64,000 bases of DNA from Devosia geojensis (GTDB lineage: Bacteria > Pseudomonadota > Alphaproteobacteria > Rhizobiales > Devosiaceae). Where the stretch lies: NCBI RefSeq assembly GCF_000969415.1, contig NZ_JZEX01000088.1:54789-118788 (forward strand). The letters run 5' to 3'. How positions within the stretch are numbered: the first letter of the stretch is position 1; every line of letters starts with the position of its first letter. This document shows positions 24,260 to 33,722 of the stretch, one piece after another. The position numbers were made by a program, and so were the translations under genes. The notes under the pieces are model-generated. The model was not told where the DNA came from. It saw only the letters and a list, made by a program, of their open reading frames with translations, and did no database searches.

Positions 24260-25711
24260 ATGAGCGCATTGGTAAACCCCAGGAACCTATACGAACTCGA
24301 GTTGCGGTTGGCTCAGGATCTGGCGTGGCTGAATCTGCCTGCCAAGCCCTGGGTGCCGGCGCGCACGCATGGCGATGCGCGGGTGCTGGACGTGGCGATC
24401 GTCGGCGGGGGCATGCTGGGATTGGTGACGGCGGCGGCGTTGCGCAATATCGGCGTTGACAGGATCCAGGCCTTCGACCGCGCCGCGGCCGGCCGCGAGG
24501 GGCCGTGGATCACCTCGGCCCGCATGCAAACGCTGCGCACCCGCAAGGATGCCGCCGGGCCGGCTCTCGGCGTACCGTCGCTGACGTTCCGCGCATGGTT
24601 CGAGGCCCAGCACGGCGCGGATGCGTTCGAGCGCATGGAGCGCATACCGCGCGAGATGTGGATGGACTATCTCGTCTGGTACCGCCGCGTGCTGTCGCTG
24701 CCGGTCGAGAACGAAACGAGCGTCACCGGCATCAGTCTCCGGGCGGATGGTCTCGTGGCCATCGAGATCGAGTCGGCGGGACGCAGGAGAGACATCCTCG
24801 CGCGCCGCGTGGTCCTGGCGACCGGCATCGACGGCCTTGGGGAACCCGCCTTGCCGGAGGTGGCGAGGCACCTGCCGGCGCACTACCGCGCCCATAGCTC
24901 CGACCTCATCGACATGGCCGGGCTGGCCGGCAAGCGCGTCGCGGTCGTCGGCGCCGGCGCGTCGGCCATGGACAATGCCGCGGCGGCACTCGAAGCAGGG
25001 GCAGCACGGGTCGACATCTTCATCCGCCGGACCGATATCCCGCGCATCGACAAGTTCACCGGCGTCGGCAGCCGCGGCATGACGTATGGCTATGTCGGCC
25101 TGCCGGACGATGCCAAGTGGCGCTATATGGTCGAGGGCGAGCGCGCTCAGATCCCACCGCCCCGCCACAGCGTCCAGCGCGTATCGCGCCATCCCAACGC
25201 GCATTTCCATCTGGCAAGCCCGATCGAGGCCTTGGCCGAACACGACGGAGCGGTCGAGATCACGACGCCCAAGGGGCGCTATCGGGCCGACTTCATCATC
25301 TTCGCCACAGGCTTTGCCGTCGATTTCGCCAACCGGCCCGAGTTCGCCGGCATAGCCCCGTTCATCCGGCGCTGGGCCGATGTCTACCAGCCGCCCGCCG
25401 ACCTTCAGCATGCCGGCCTTGCCGAAATGCCCTATCTCGGTCCCGGCTTCGAGTTTACCCCGCGTGCCGGTGCGCCGGCCAGCATCTCGAACATCTACTG
25501 CTTTGCCTATCCCGCGGTTCTGACGCACGGCAAGATCACCAGCGGCATCCCCTCGATCGGCGAGGGCGCCACGCGCCTGGCGCAGGCCATCGCCCGCTCG
25601 CTCTTCGTCGAGGACCGCGCCATCCACCTGGAATCGTTCCTCGATTTCGCCGTGCCCGAGCTTTTTGGCGACGAATGGACCGATGCCGACGAGGAAGCCT
25701 TCGCCCAATGA
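24260..25711 (+). CDS. FAD/NAD(P)-binding flavoprotein monooxygenase-like protein
   Basis: 483-aa flavoprotein with two dinucleotide-binding motifs, VGGGMLGLV near residue 48 (FAD) and VVGAGASAMD near residue 233 (NADPH), and a late FATGF motif (near residue 352) typical of flavin-dependent monooxygenases and N-hydroxylases. It probably hydroxylates an N, S or C atom of a small substrate, or acts as a related oxidoreductase. It is the first gene of a rightward cluster and overlaps the next gene by 4 bp. The ribosome site is weak. No closely defined family is recognisable from sequence alone. Confidence 0.8.
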   Translation: MSALVNPRNLYELELRLAQDLAWLNLPAKPWVPARTHGDARVLDVAIVGGGMLGLVTAAALRNIGVDRIQAFDRAAAGREGPWITSARMQTLRTRKDAAGPALGVPSLTFRAWFEAQHGADAFERMERIPREMWMDYLVWYRRVLSLPVENETSVTGISLRADGLVAIEIESAGRRRDILARRVVLATGIDGLGEPALPEVARHLPAHYRAHSSDLIDMAGLAGKRVAVVGAGASAMDNAAAALEAGAARVDIFIRRTDIPRIDKFTGVGSRGMTYGYVGLPDDAKWRYMVEGERAQIPPPRHSVQRVSRHPNAHFHLASPIEALAEHDGAVEITTPKGRYRADFIIFATGFAVDFANRPEFAGIAPFIRRWADVYQPPADLQHAGLAEMPYLGPGFEFTPRAGAPASISNIYCFAYPAVLTHGKITSGIPSIGEGATRLAQAIARSLFVEDRAIHLESFLDFAVPELFGDEWTDADEEAFAQ

Positions 25712-26334
25712 CCAGATCCTCTCCCCTCCTCCTCCAGGCGTTCTACGGCATTTCCTCGCCATGGGCCTATTTCGGCGCGGAGCGCTCCAAGGCCGTCGCC
25801 GACGCGGCCGGCGCCGAGCTGGTGCTGCGCCCCATCCGCATCATCGAGGCCAATGGCGGCATACCCCTGCGCAACCGTCCCGACAGCCGCCAGCAATACC
25901 ATGCCGTCGAGCTCGACCGCTGGCGCAGGTTCCTCAACATCCCGTTGAACCTCAAGCCGAAATTCTACCCCTGCCGCACCATCGAGCCGGCGGCGCAGGC
26001 GGTGATCGCCGCCCAGCGCGCCGGGCTCGATGCCTTCGCCTTCTCCTTTGCCATCCAGCGTGGGCTTTGGGCGGAGGATCGCGACATCGCCGATCTCGAT
26101 ACCCTGCGCGAGTTCGCCCGCGCCACCATCGGTGAGGGAGGGGCGGAGCTCGTGCGCGATCCGCAGCCGCAGGACATCCGGGACGAGTGGCTGGGTAACC
26201 TCGCCGAGGCCGAGCGGCGCGGCATCTTCGGCACGCCGACCTATGTCGTGGGCGATGAACTGTTCTGGGGCCAGGACCGCCTCGATTTCGTCGAACGGGC
26301 GCTGGCTGCCGCAAGCCTCAGGGAAACCGCGTGA
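25708..26334 (+). CDS. DsbA-fold protein, 2-hydroxychromene-2-carboxylate isomerase/GST-kappa-like
   Basis: 208-aa thioredoxin-fold protein. The N-terminal YGISSPWAYFG replaces the CXXC of DsbA with Ser-Pro, as in HCCA isomerases and kappa-class glutathione transferases, where the serine activates glutathione. GIFGTPTYVV near the C-terminus is the conserved cis-proline loop. It is therefore expected to be a cytoplasmic glutathione-dependent isomerase or transferase and not a disulfide oxidase. It overlaps the flavoprotein gene by 4 bp and the next gene at TGATG. Confidence 0.85.
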   Translation: MTRSSPLLLQAFYGISSPWAYFGAERSKAVADAAGAELVLRPIRIIEANGGIPLRNRPDSRQQYHAVELDRWRRFLNIPLNLKPKFYPCRTIEPAAQAVIAAQRAGLDAFAFSFAIQRGLWAEDRDIADLDTLREFARATIGEGGAELVRDPQPQDIRDEWLGNLAEAERRGIFGTPTYVVGDELFWGQDRLDFVERALAAASLRETA

Positions 26335-27359
26335 TGAGCACCGATACCACAATCGTTCCGCCCGAGGCCCAGGCCCTGCATGATCGCTCGATCGTCGTCG
26401 ACGGGCTGCAGACCTCGCTCTGGGGCCGGCCGATCTTCGAGGAGATGCGGGCCGGCGGGCTGACGGCCGTCAACGTCTCGACGGTACTTTGGGAGAACTT
26501 CCGCGAGGGCATCGACTATGTGTCGCAGTGGAAGCGCCACCTGCGCGAGAATGCCGACATCCTGCGCCCGGTAAAGACCGTGGCCGATATCCATGCCGCC
26601 AAGGCCGAGAACAAGACGGGCATCATCATCGGCTGGCAGAACACGTCTCCGCTCGAGGACAAGCTCGACTACGTCGAGATCTTCAAGGACCTCGGCGTCG
26701 GCATCATGCAGCTGACCTACAACACCCAGAACTATTCGGGCGCCGGATATCTCGAGGAGCACGACAGCGGGCTAACCGGGTTCGGCCGCGAGGTGCTGGG
26801 CGAGATGGCGCGGGTCGGCGTGCTCTGCGACCTCAGCCATGTGGGCGACAAGACCAGCGCCGACGCCATCGACTATGCCAAGGGGCCGGTCTGTATCTCG
26901 CACGTGCTGCCGCGCGCCCTGCACGACGTCAAGCGCAACAAGCCGGATCACCTGTTCACCGCCTGCGCGCAGAAGGGCGGGCTCATCGGCATCAGCCTCT
27001 TCGCGCCGGGCCTCGCCGCGGGCAACGACGCGACGGTCGAGGACGTGCTCGACGCCATGGAGCACGTCATCAACCTCGTGGGCGAGGACCATGTCGGCAT
27101 CGGCACCGACTTTTCGCTCGACCGGCCCCGCCCCAGCGACTGGCTGCTCTGGGCCAATCGCGACAAGGGCACGGCCCGCAAGCTCACCGAATTCGGCTCG
27201 GTCAAGATCAACAAGCCGGCCGGCATCCGCCGCATGACCGATATGCCGAACCTGACCGCGCGCATGCTGGCGCGCGGCTGGAGCGAGACGACCATCACCA
27301 AGCTGCTCGGCGGCAACTGGCTGCGCGTTCTCGACGCCGCCTGGACGCCGCAAGGTTGA
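26334..27359 (+). CDS. Peptidase M19 (membrane dipeptidase) family protein with lost metal ligands
   Basis: 341-aa TIM-barrel protein of the renal-dipeptidase family. The beta-metal side is kept: CDLSHVG and CISHVLPRALHDVKRNKPD supply two histidines and GIGTDF an aspartate. The N-terminal HxD of the canonical DGHND motif is replaced (VVDGLQTSLWG), and the bridging glutamate of the EG motif appears as Gln in IIGWQNTS. It therefore probably does not hold a normal two-zinc site and may have another activity. The ATG at 26334 overlaps the previous stop. Family placement is firm; catalytic ability is uncertain. Confidence 0.85.
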   Translation: MSTDTTIVPPEAQALHDRSIVVDGLQTSLWGRPIFEEMRAGGLTAVNVSTVLWENFREGIDYVSQWKRHLRENADILRPVKTVADIHAAKAENKTGIIIGWQNTSPLEDKLDYVEIFKDLGVGIMQLTYNTQNYSGAGYLEEHDSGLTGFGREVLGEMARVGVLCDLSHVGDKTSADAIDYAKGPVCISHVLPRALHDVKRNKPDHLFTACAQKGGLIGISLFAPGLAAGNDATVEDVLDAMEHVINLVGEDHVGIGTDFSLDRPRPSDWLLWANRDKGTARKLTEFGSVKINKPAGIRRMTDMPNLTARMLARGWSETTITKLLGGNWLRVLDAAWTPQG

Positions 27360-27385
27360 AAACCGACTACCTTCTGGAGAGACAC

Positions 27386-28441
27386 ATGATCCGCCACCTG
27401 ACCACCGGCCTCCTGGCCGCCACCGCCTTCACCATTGCCGGCGCCGCCGTCGCGCAGGACGCCAATGTCACCGGCACCGTCAACGTCATCGGCTTTTCGG
27501 GCGTCTTCGCCGAGAACTACGAGACGTTCATCATCTCGGCCTTCGAGGAGCAGTATCCGGGCATCGACGTGGTCTATCAGCCGTCGAGGAACTCGGCCGA
27601 AACCCTGGCCCTCCTCACCCTGCAGAAGGGCGATCCGACCGTCGATGTTGCGCTGATCGACGTGGCCGTCGGCATCCGGGCTGCGCAGGAAGGCCTGACC
27701 GCGGCGCTCGACCCGAACGTCGTCACCAACCTCGCCGAGACGCCCGACTGGGCCCGCATCGAGGGCGACCGCTCGATCGCCTTCTCGCAGGACAACCTCG
27801 CCATCCTCTACAGCACCAACACCGTCACCGAGCCGCCGACCAGCTGGAACGACCTCAAGGACCCGAAATACGCCGGCCGCATCGCCGCCCGCCTCGCCGA
27901 CACGCGCGGCGTGATCCTCATCCCGATCCTCAACAAGATGGCGGGAGCGGACTACAAGGAAACCATCGACCCGGCCATCGCCGCGATGAACGAGTTCGCC
28001 CCGAACGTCCTGACCTGGGACCCGGCGCCGGACTGCTACGCCGTGGTGCAGAGCGGTGAAGTCGACCTCTCGATCTGCTGGAACGGGCGCGCGCAGTACC
28101 TGCACGACACCCAGGACGGCGTCATCGGCATCGCCGCTCCGGTCGAGGGCTCGATCGGCCAGACCAACACCATCAACCTCATCGAGGGCTCCAGGAACGC
28201 CGAAGCGGCCCAGCTCTTCATCAACTATGCCCTGAGCGCCGAAGCGCAGGCGACGTTTGCCGAAAAGAGCTTCTATGGCCCGGTCAATTCCACGGTCGAG
28301 CTCACCGACGAAGTCGCCCAGCGCATCTACGGTTCCAAGGAAGCCCAGGATGCGCAGATGACGCTGGACTGGCCGTTCATCGCCACGGTCTATTCGGACT
28401 GGATCCAGCGTATTAATCGCGAAGTCATCGCGTTCAACTAG
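27386..28441 (+). CDS. Polyamine-type ABC transporter substrate-binding protein (PotD/SBP_bac_8 class)
   Basis: 351-aa periplasmic binding protein. The ATG at 27386 has GGAGAG upstream and gives a 23-residue signal peptide ending AVAQD. Fold markers include VINVIGFSG-type first strand, a YSTNTVTEPPTSWNDL segment and DLSICWNGRA near residue 235, all typical of spermidine/putrescine/iron-type binding proteins. It is encoded just ahead of its ATPase and two permeases. The ligand need not be a polyamine; the pattern is shared by transporters for amines, opines and phosphonates. Confidence 0.88.
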   Translation: MIRHLTTGLLAATAFTIAGAAVAQDANVTGTVNVIGFSGVFAENYETFIISAFEEQYPGIDVVYQPSRNSAETLALLTLQKGDPTVDVALIDVAVGIRAAQEGLTAALDPNVVTNLAETPDWARIEGDRSIAFSQDNLAILYSTNTVTEPPTSWNDLKDPKYAGRIAARLADTRGVILIPILNKMAGADYKETIDPAIAAMNEFAPNVLTWDPAPDCYAVVQSGEVDLSICWNGRAQYLHDTQDGVIGIAAPVEGSIGQTNTINLIEGSRNAEAAQLFINYALSAEAQATFAEKSFYGPVNSTVELTDEVAQRIYGSKEAQDAQMTLDWPFIATVYSDWIQRINREVIAFN

Positions 28442-28463
28442 TCACCCGGACAGGAAGCGCCCC

Positions 28464-29522
28464 ATGGCCGACAAGCACGTCATCGTCGAGCAACTGGTCA
28501 AGACCTATCCCGGCAGCGGCGCGCCTTCCGTCGACCACGTCGATTTCGATCTCGAGAAGGGCGAAATGCTCGCCCTTCTCGGTCCTTCCGGCTGCGGCAA
28601 GACCACCATCCTGCGCATGGTCGCCGGCCTCATCACGCCGACTTCGGGCCGCATCCGGCTCGACGGGCGGGACATGGCCGAGATACCGGTCCACAAGCGC
28701 AATATGGGCATGGTCTTCCAGTCCTACGCGCTCTTTCCGCATATGAGCGTCGCCGAGAACGTCGCCTTCGGCCTCGAAATGCGCGGCGTGCCCAAGGCCG
28801 AGCGCGCTGCGCGCGTCGAGCGGGCGCTCGACCTTGTCAAGCTCAGGGGCTACGGCGAGCGCCGCATCACCCAGCTTTCCGGCGGCCAGCAGCAACGCTG
28901 CGCCATCGCCCGCTCGCTGGTGATCGAGCCCCAGCTGCTGCTTCTCGACGAGCCGCTTTCCAACCTCGACGCCAAGCTGCGCGACGAGATGCGCGAGGAA
29001 ATCCGCGACATCCAGGCGCGCACCGGCGTCACCGCGATCTTCGTCACCCACGACCAGGACGAAGCGCTCTCGATGGCCGACCGGCTGGCGGTGATGTCGG
29101 CCGGCAGGATCGAACAGATCGGCACGCCGCGGCAGATCTTCGACAGGCCCGCCACCGAGTTCGTCGCCAATTTCATCGGTGCCGGCAACTTCCTCACCGG
29201 CACGGTCGTGGAGCCGCATCAGGCCAACGTACCCGGCCTCGGCATGGTCGTCTTCGGCCTGGATGCGCCGCTGGGCAAGGATGTGCGCCTGCTCGTGCGC
29301 CCGCACCGCTTCACCCTCAACGGCAAGGGCGAGAATGCCTTCGAGGGCGTGGTCCGGCACCTCGTTTATCGCGGCGACACGCTGACGCTCGACGTCGACG
29401 TCAAGGACCGGACCTTCCTCGTCGACCTGCCCACGCATGCCGGCACCCTGCCCGAGCGCGGCGACCGGGTAACCCTCACCGTCGCGCGTGACGACGTGAC
29501 AGTCATCGGGACGGCAGCGTGA
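28464..29522 (+). CDS. Polyamine-type ABC transporter ATP-binding protein (PotA class)
   Basis: Cytoplasmic ATPase, 352 aa. Walker A GPSGCGKTT at residues 40-48, signature LSGGQQQRCAIARS, Walker [12 protein letters not shown], then a C-terminal TOBE domain (about 270-350). It overlaps the first permease gene by 4 bp (GTG start at 29519). Confidence 0.92.
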   Translation: MADKHVIVEQLVKTYPGSGAPSVDHVDFDLEKGEMLALLGPSGCGKTTILRMVAGLITPTSGRIRLDGRDMAEIPVHKRNMGMVFQSYALFPHMSVAENVAFGLEMRGVPKAERAARVERALDLVKLRGYGERRITQLSGGQQQRCAIARSLVIEPQLLLLDEPLSNLDAKLRDEMREEIRDIQARTGVTAIFVTHDQDEALSMADRLAVMSAGRIEQIGTPRQIFDRPATEFVANFIGAGNFLTGTVVEPHQANVPGLGMVVFGLDAPLGKDVRLLVRPHRFTLNGKGENAFEGVVRHLVYRGDTLTLDVDVKDRTFLVDLPTHAGTLPERGDRVTLTVARDDVTVIGTAA

Positions 29523-30376
29523 CGACGAGCGACAGGAAAGGCAACCGCGGCATTCTCTTGTTGCTGCTCCTGCCGGGGCTGCTGGCCCTGGGGGTGAGTT
29601 TCGTCGCGCCCCTCCTCTGGCTGCTGCGCGCCTCGTTCTCGACCTCGGCGCTGGGCGGCGCGGACGGCAGCTGGACGCTGGCGAACTATGCCGATGTGGT
29701 GCTCGACCCCTTCTATTGGCGGGTGGCGGGCAACACGCTGAACTACGGGCTTACCGTCGCGGCCTTTGCCGTCGTCCTCTCCTACCCGATCGCGCTCTTT
29801 CTCGCCCGCACCACCAGCCGCTGGCGCGGCGTGCTGACCGCGCTCGCCATCGCTCCGCTCCTGACCTCGGGCGTCGTGCGCACCTATGGCTGGATGGTCA
29901 TCCTCGGCGACCAGGGCGTCATCAACGGCACGCTGCAGGCGCTCTCGCTCATCCAAACGCCGATCCGGCTCTCCAACAATTTCCTCGGCGCCACCATCGC
30001 CATGATCGAGATCCTGATGCCCTATGCGATCCTCGCCATGCTTTCGGGCTTCGGACGGCTCAACACCCAGCTCGAGGAGGCCGCCGCCATGCTCGGCGCC
30101 AATCGTCTCAAGGTGTTCTGGCGCATCATCCTGCCGCTCAGCCTGCCCGGCGTCATCACCGCCGCGCTCCTGGTCTTCGTGCTCGCGATTTCCGGCTTCG
30201 TCACTCCGCGCCTGATGGGTGGCGGGCGCGTGTTCGTGCTCGGCACCGAAGTCTTCCAGGAAGCGACGGTCACGCTCAACTTGCCGCTGGCGGCGGCGCT
30301 CGCCATGCTGCTTCTGGTGCTGTTCAGCTCGGTGATCGTCATCTACCGCCGCGCATTGCGCGCGCTGGAGGCATGA
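29519..30376 (+). CDS. Polyamine-type ABC transporter permease (PotB class)
   Basis: Inner-membrane permease, 285 aa, start GTG overlapping the ATPase stop. Six helices are visible after a short cytosolic tail; the ATPase-docking loop is EEAAAMLGANRLKVFWRIILP near residue 195. Works with the PotC-class permease encoded 4 bp downstream. Confidence 0.91.
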   Translation: MTTSDRKGNRGILLLLLLPGLLALGVSFVAPLLWLLRASFSTSALGGADGSWTLANYADVVLDPFYWRVAGNTLNYGLTVAAFAVVLSYPIALFLARTTSRWRGVLTALAIAPLLTSGVVRTYGWMVILGDQGVINGTLQALSLIQTPIRLSNNFLGATIAMIEILMPYAILAMLSGFGRLNTQLEEAAAMLGANRLKVFWRIILPLSLPGVITAALLVFVLAISGFVTPRLMGGGRVFVLGTEVFQEATVTLNLPLAAALAMLLLVLFSSVIVIYRRALRALEA

Positions 30377-30380
30377 GGCG

Positions 30381-31172
30381 ATGGAAACCTCCCTGCCCGC
30401 AAAGTTCGCCTGGCGACTGCTGATCGGCCTTCTCTACGTGTTCCTGCTGGCGCCGATCATCATCGTCTTCGTCGTCTCCTTCGACACGCGCCAGTACCTC
30501 GCCTTCCCGCCCGAAAGCCTCTCGTTCGGCTCCTATGTGAAAGTGTTCCAGAACGCCGATTTCATCTCGGCTTTCTGGCGCAGCCTCCTCATCGGCGCGA
30601 TCGTCGGGCTCGGCGCGGTGACCGTCGGCACGCTCATCTCGCTGGCGCTCACCCGCTACAGGTTTCGCGGCGAAGGGGCGGTCAACTTCCTCGTCATCGC
30701 GCCCTTTATCGTCCCCAACATCGTGCTCGGCGTCGGGCTCGTGCTGGTGCTGGCCGGATTCGGTCTGCTCGACACCTATCCGGGCATCGTGCTCGCACAC
30801 CTCGGCATCACCATTCCCTATACGGTGCGCACCGTTAGCATGAGCCTGATGTCCGTCGACCGCCGCGTCGAGGAAGCCGCGCTCGTCCATGGCGCTTCGC
30901 CCTTCAACGTCTTCTGGCGCATCACCCTGCCGCTGATCCGGCCCGGCATCATCGCCGGCGGCGTCATCGCCTTCCTGATCTCGTTCGACGAGACCACGAT
31001 CTCGCTGTTCATCGTGTCGGTGCGCAGCTCGACGCTGCCGACGGAAATCTACCGCTACCTCGAATACTCCACCGACCCACAGATCGCCGCGCTTTCGGTG
31101 GTGCTGATCCTGATCTCGGTGGCCGTGGTGATCGTGCTCGAGCGGCTGATTGGCCTGCGCAAGGCCGTATAG
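30381..31172 (+). CDS. Polyamine-type ABC transporter permease (PotC class)
   Basis: Inner-membrane permease, 263 aa, about six helices. Docking loop EEAALVHGASPFNVFWRITLP near residue 165 and the typical SFDETTISLFI segment of PotC-like permeases. It completes the four-gene importer and is followed after 9 bp by the carboxylesterase gene, which suggests a shared substrate. Confidence 0.91.
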   Translation: METSLPAKFAWRLLIGLLYVFLLAPIIIVFVVSFDTRQYLAFPPESLSFGSYVKVFQNADFISAFWRSLLIGAIVGLGAVTVGTLISLALTRYRFRGEGAVNFLVIAPFIVPNIVLGVGLVLVLAGFGLLDTYPGIVLAHLGITIPYTVRTVSMSLMSVDRRVEEAALVHGASPFNVFWRITLPLIRPGIIAGGVIAFLISFDETTISLFIVSVRSSTLPTEIYRYLEYSTDPQIAALSVVLILISVAVVIVLERLIGLRKAV

Positions 31173-31181
31173 GAGCTAGCC

Positions 31182-32660
31182 ATGACGTGCGTAATGGTAC
31201 CCGGCGGCGAGATCGAGGGCTTTTCCGAGCACGGCAATCTCTGCTTCCTCTCGGTGCCCTATGCCGCGCCAGTCACCAGGGAACGCCGGTTCCTCGCGCC
31301 GCAACCGGTCGAGCCATGGCGGGGCGTGCGCGACGCGACGAGGCTCGGTCCCGTCTGTCCGCAGGTCCCGACCTATGGCCCCGTCGGCAGGGGGGCGACC
31401 TCCTCGCTGACCCAGGGCACGGATTTCCTGACGCTCAACATCCGCACGCCATCGCTCGACGGCCGGGCGCCGGTGCTGGTCTGGGTGCACGGCGGCGGAT
31501 ATGCCGTGGGCTCGGCCAATGAGCCGGTGCTGCAGAGCGGTGCTTTCGCTGCCAGCGGCATCGTCGAGGTCACCGTCAACTATCGCCTCGGGGCGCTCGG
31601 ATTCCTCCACATCGACGGCATGCCCGACAATCGCGGCCTGCTCGACCTGCTGGCAGCGCTGCGCTGGGTCAAGGACAATATCGAGCGCTTCGGCGGCGAC
31701 CCCGACCGGGTGACCTTTGCCGGCCGCTCGGCCGGCGGTTTTGCCATCGCCGCCGTCATGGCCATGCCCGGCGCCAAGGGGCTCTTCTCGCGCGCCATGC
31801 CGCAGAGCGGAGCCAGCACCGCCATTGCCGGCATGGACGACGCGCGAAAGCTCACTCGGCGCATGTGCACCGCGCTCGGGACCGACGAAGCCGGCATCAT
31901 GGATGCGCCGATCGATGCATTGCTCGTCGCCCAGCGCGACCTCTGCAATGAGAGCTACGAGCAGCACGACTACGACCGTGACGGCTCGGCGGCGATGCTC
32001 GGCGTGCCGTTCGTGCCGGTGATCGATGGTGTGAGCCTGCTCGAGCATCCGGAAGCGGCCGCGGCGGCGGGCCGCACCATGCCGGTGCCGATGATGATCG
32101 GCTGCACCAGCGCCGAATATCTCACCCATTCGACCATATTGCCCGACGATCTCGATTTCGCCGGCGCCGCGAGGTTTCTGCACGAGCGCGTCCGCCCCCT
32201 CGGCTGGACCGGACAAGGCATAGTCGACACCTATCGCAAGGCCCTGTCCGACCACTCGCCACACGGCATCTGGCGGGCCGTGGCCGGCGACCTCGTCTTC
32301 CAGAATCCGACCACCCGCTTCGCCCTGCTTCACGGCCGGCACCAACCGGTGTGGAAATATCTCTACGGTCCCGTCCTTCCCGACGAAACCGGTGCGGCCC
32401 ATGGCGCTGAGGTCGGCGCGGTATGGTATCGCCGGGGTATGGACCCGACCGAGCAGCCTGAGCGGCAGCGCGTCACCGACATTGCCTTCGCCGAGAAGGT
32501 GCACGAGGTCTGGCGCGCCTTCATCGCCGGCGATCCCCTGCCCCATGCATGGCCGCGCTTCACCGAAAAGATGAAAGTCGTCCTGCACATGGCCGAGGGT
32601 GCCATAGAACCTGCGCCGGACAGGTTTGCGGAGCGGCTGGGACTCTGGCAAAGGCCATAG
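31182..32660 (+). CDS. Type B carboxylesterase/lipase family protein
   Basis: 492-aa alpha/beta hydrolase without signal peptide. The oxyanion-hole HGGGY motif is near residue 104, the nucleophile S183 lies in GRSAGG (Arg replaces the common Glu of GESAGG), E312 in TSAEY is a likely acid, and H407 in GAAHGAE the catalytic histidine. It should cleave an ester or carbamate of an imported compound in the cytoplasm. It lies 9 bp after the permease gene and 14 bp before the LysR gene in the same operon. Confidence 0.88.
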   Translation: MTCVMVPGGEIEGFSEHGNLCFLSVPYAAPVTRERRFLAPQPVEPWRGVRDATRLGPVCPQVPTYGPVGRGATSSLTQGTDFLTLNIRTPSLDGRAPVLVWVHGGGYAVGSANEPVLQSGAFAASGIVEVTVNYRLGALGFLHIDGMPDNRGLLDLLAALRWVKDNIERFGGDPDRVTFAGRSAGGFAIAAVMAMPGAKGLFSRAMPQSGASTAIAGMDDARKLTRRMCTALGTDEAGIMDAPIDALLVAQRDLCNESYEQHDYDRDGSAAMLGVPFVPVIDGVSLLEHPEAAAAAGRTMPVPMMIGCTSAEYLTHSTILPDDLDFAGAARFLHERVRPLGWTGQGIVDTYRKALSDHSPHGIWRAVAGDLVFQNPTTRFALLHGRHQPVWKYLYGPVLPDETGAAHGAEVGAVWYRRGMDPTEQPERQRVTDIAFAEKVHEVWRAFIAGDPLPHAWPRFTEKMKVVLHMAEGAIEPAPDRFAERLGLWQRP

Positions 32661-32674
32661 CCGGGGGAAATGCA

Positions 32675-33607
32675 ATGAGCCTCAAATACTTCGACACCAA
32701 GCAGCTCGAGGCCTTTTCCGCGGTGGTGTCGATCGGCAGCATGACCGGCGCGGCCAGGGCCATCGGCCGCTCGCAGCCGGTGATCACCCGCCTCATCCAG
32801 GACCTCGAGGCGGAGGTGGGCTTTGCCCTGCTGCACCGCAGCGGGCCGCGTATATCGCCCACCGCGCAGGGACTGGCGTTCTACGAACAGGTCGAAGTCT
32901 TCCTGTCGGGGCTGCGCGCCATTGCCGACAAGGCGGAGGCCATCGAGACGGCGGCGCCCCTGCCGATGCAGATCGCAGCCGTGCCGGCGCTGGCCAGCAG
33001 CCTGCTGCCGAGCACGCTTGCGGGCATCAGTCCCGCGCTGCTGCCGCAGAAGGTGCATATCCAGAGCATTTCGGCCGAGAACGTCGTCCAGGCCGTCGTG
33101 GCGCGCACTGCGGACCTGGGCCTTGCGAGCTGGCCGCTCGACAATCCAGGCGTCGAGATTCACTGGCAAGCGGAAGTCGCATGCAAGGCCGTGGTCGCCG
33201 TCGACCATCCGCTGGCCGGGCGCCCGGTCATCACTCCGGCCGAGCTCAAGGGCCAGCGGCTGATCGTTGCCGCCAATCCCTATCGCCTGCGCATGCAGAT
33301 CGAGGAAGCTCTGGCCGCCAACGATGTCGTGGCGAACTCCGTCATCGACTGCAATGCCACTTACGTGTCGCTTTCGCTGGCGCGCCAGAAGCTCGGCATC
33401 GCCATCGTCGAGCCTCTCACGGTCATGGGCCTGCCATTGCAGGGTGTGCGGACCGTTCCCCTCTCATTCGACATTCCCTTCCGCTGGAGCGTCATAACAG
33501 CGGTCGGCCGCCCCCTTTCGGCCTCGGTCGAAACGATCATCCACCACATGCGCGACACGGCCGTTTCAGACATCGAGGGGCTGACCTTGTCTTTCAGTCA
33601 GAACTGA
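32675..33607 (+). CDS. LysR family transcriptional regulator
   Basis: 310-aa regulator. N-terminal winged helix (residues 1-65) with FSAVVSIGSMTGAARAIGRSQPVITRLIQDLE pattern (family recognition region), followed by a two-lobed periplasmic-binding-protein-like effector domain. The ATG at 32675 has GGGGGAAA upstream. It closes the 24.2-33.6 kb cluster in the same direction as the genes it probably controls, which is unusual because most LysR genes diverge from their targets. Confidence 0.9.
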   Translation: MSLKYFDTKQLEAFSAVVSIGSMTGAARAIGRSQPVITRLIQDLEAEVGFALLHRSGPRISPTAQGLAFYEQVEVFLSGLRAIADKAEAIETAAPLPMQIAAVPALASSLLPSTLAGISPALLPQKVHIQSISAENVVQAVVARTADLGLASWPLDNPGVEIHWQAEVACKAVVAVDHPLAGRPVITPAELKGQRLIVAANPYRLRMQIEEALAANDVVANSVIDCNATYVSLSLARQKLGIAIVEPLTVMGLPLQGVRTVPLSFDIPFRWSVITAVGRPLSASVETIIHHMRDTAVSDIEGLTLSFSQN

Positions 33608-33722
33608 TTGCTGTCGCGACTTTCCAAGTCGGGATCTCCTGCTAGCCCCGCAAAACTAACATGTCAGGCTGGTGCAAGCGGAGGCGTTCGGCTAAATGCG
33701 GGACGCTTGGAGGAGGATGCGC

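Noticed and set aside
26489..27385. N-terminal extension of the polyamine-type binding protein reaching back into the M19 gene
   Set aside because: The extension overlaps the M19 gene in another frame, lacks a signal peptide and ends just before a good ribosome site and signal sequence at 27386.
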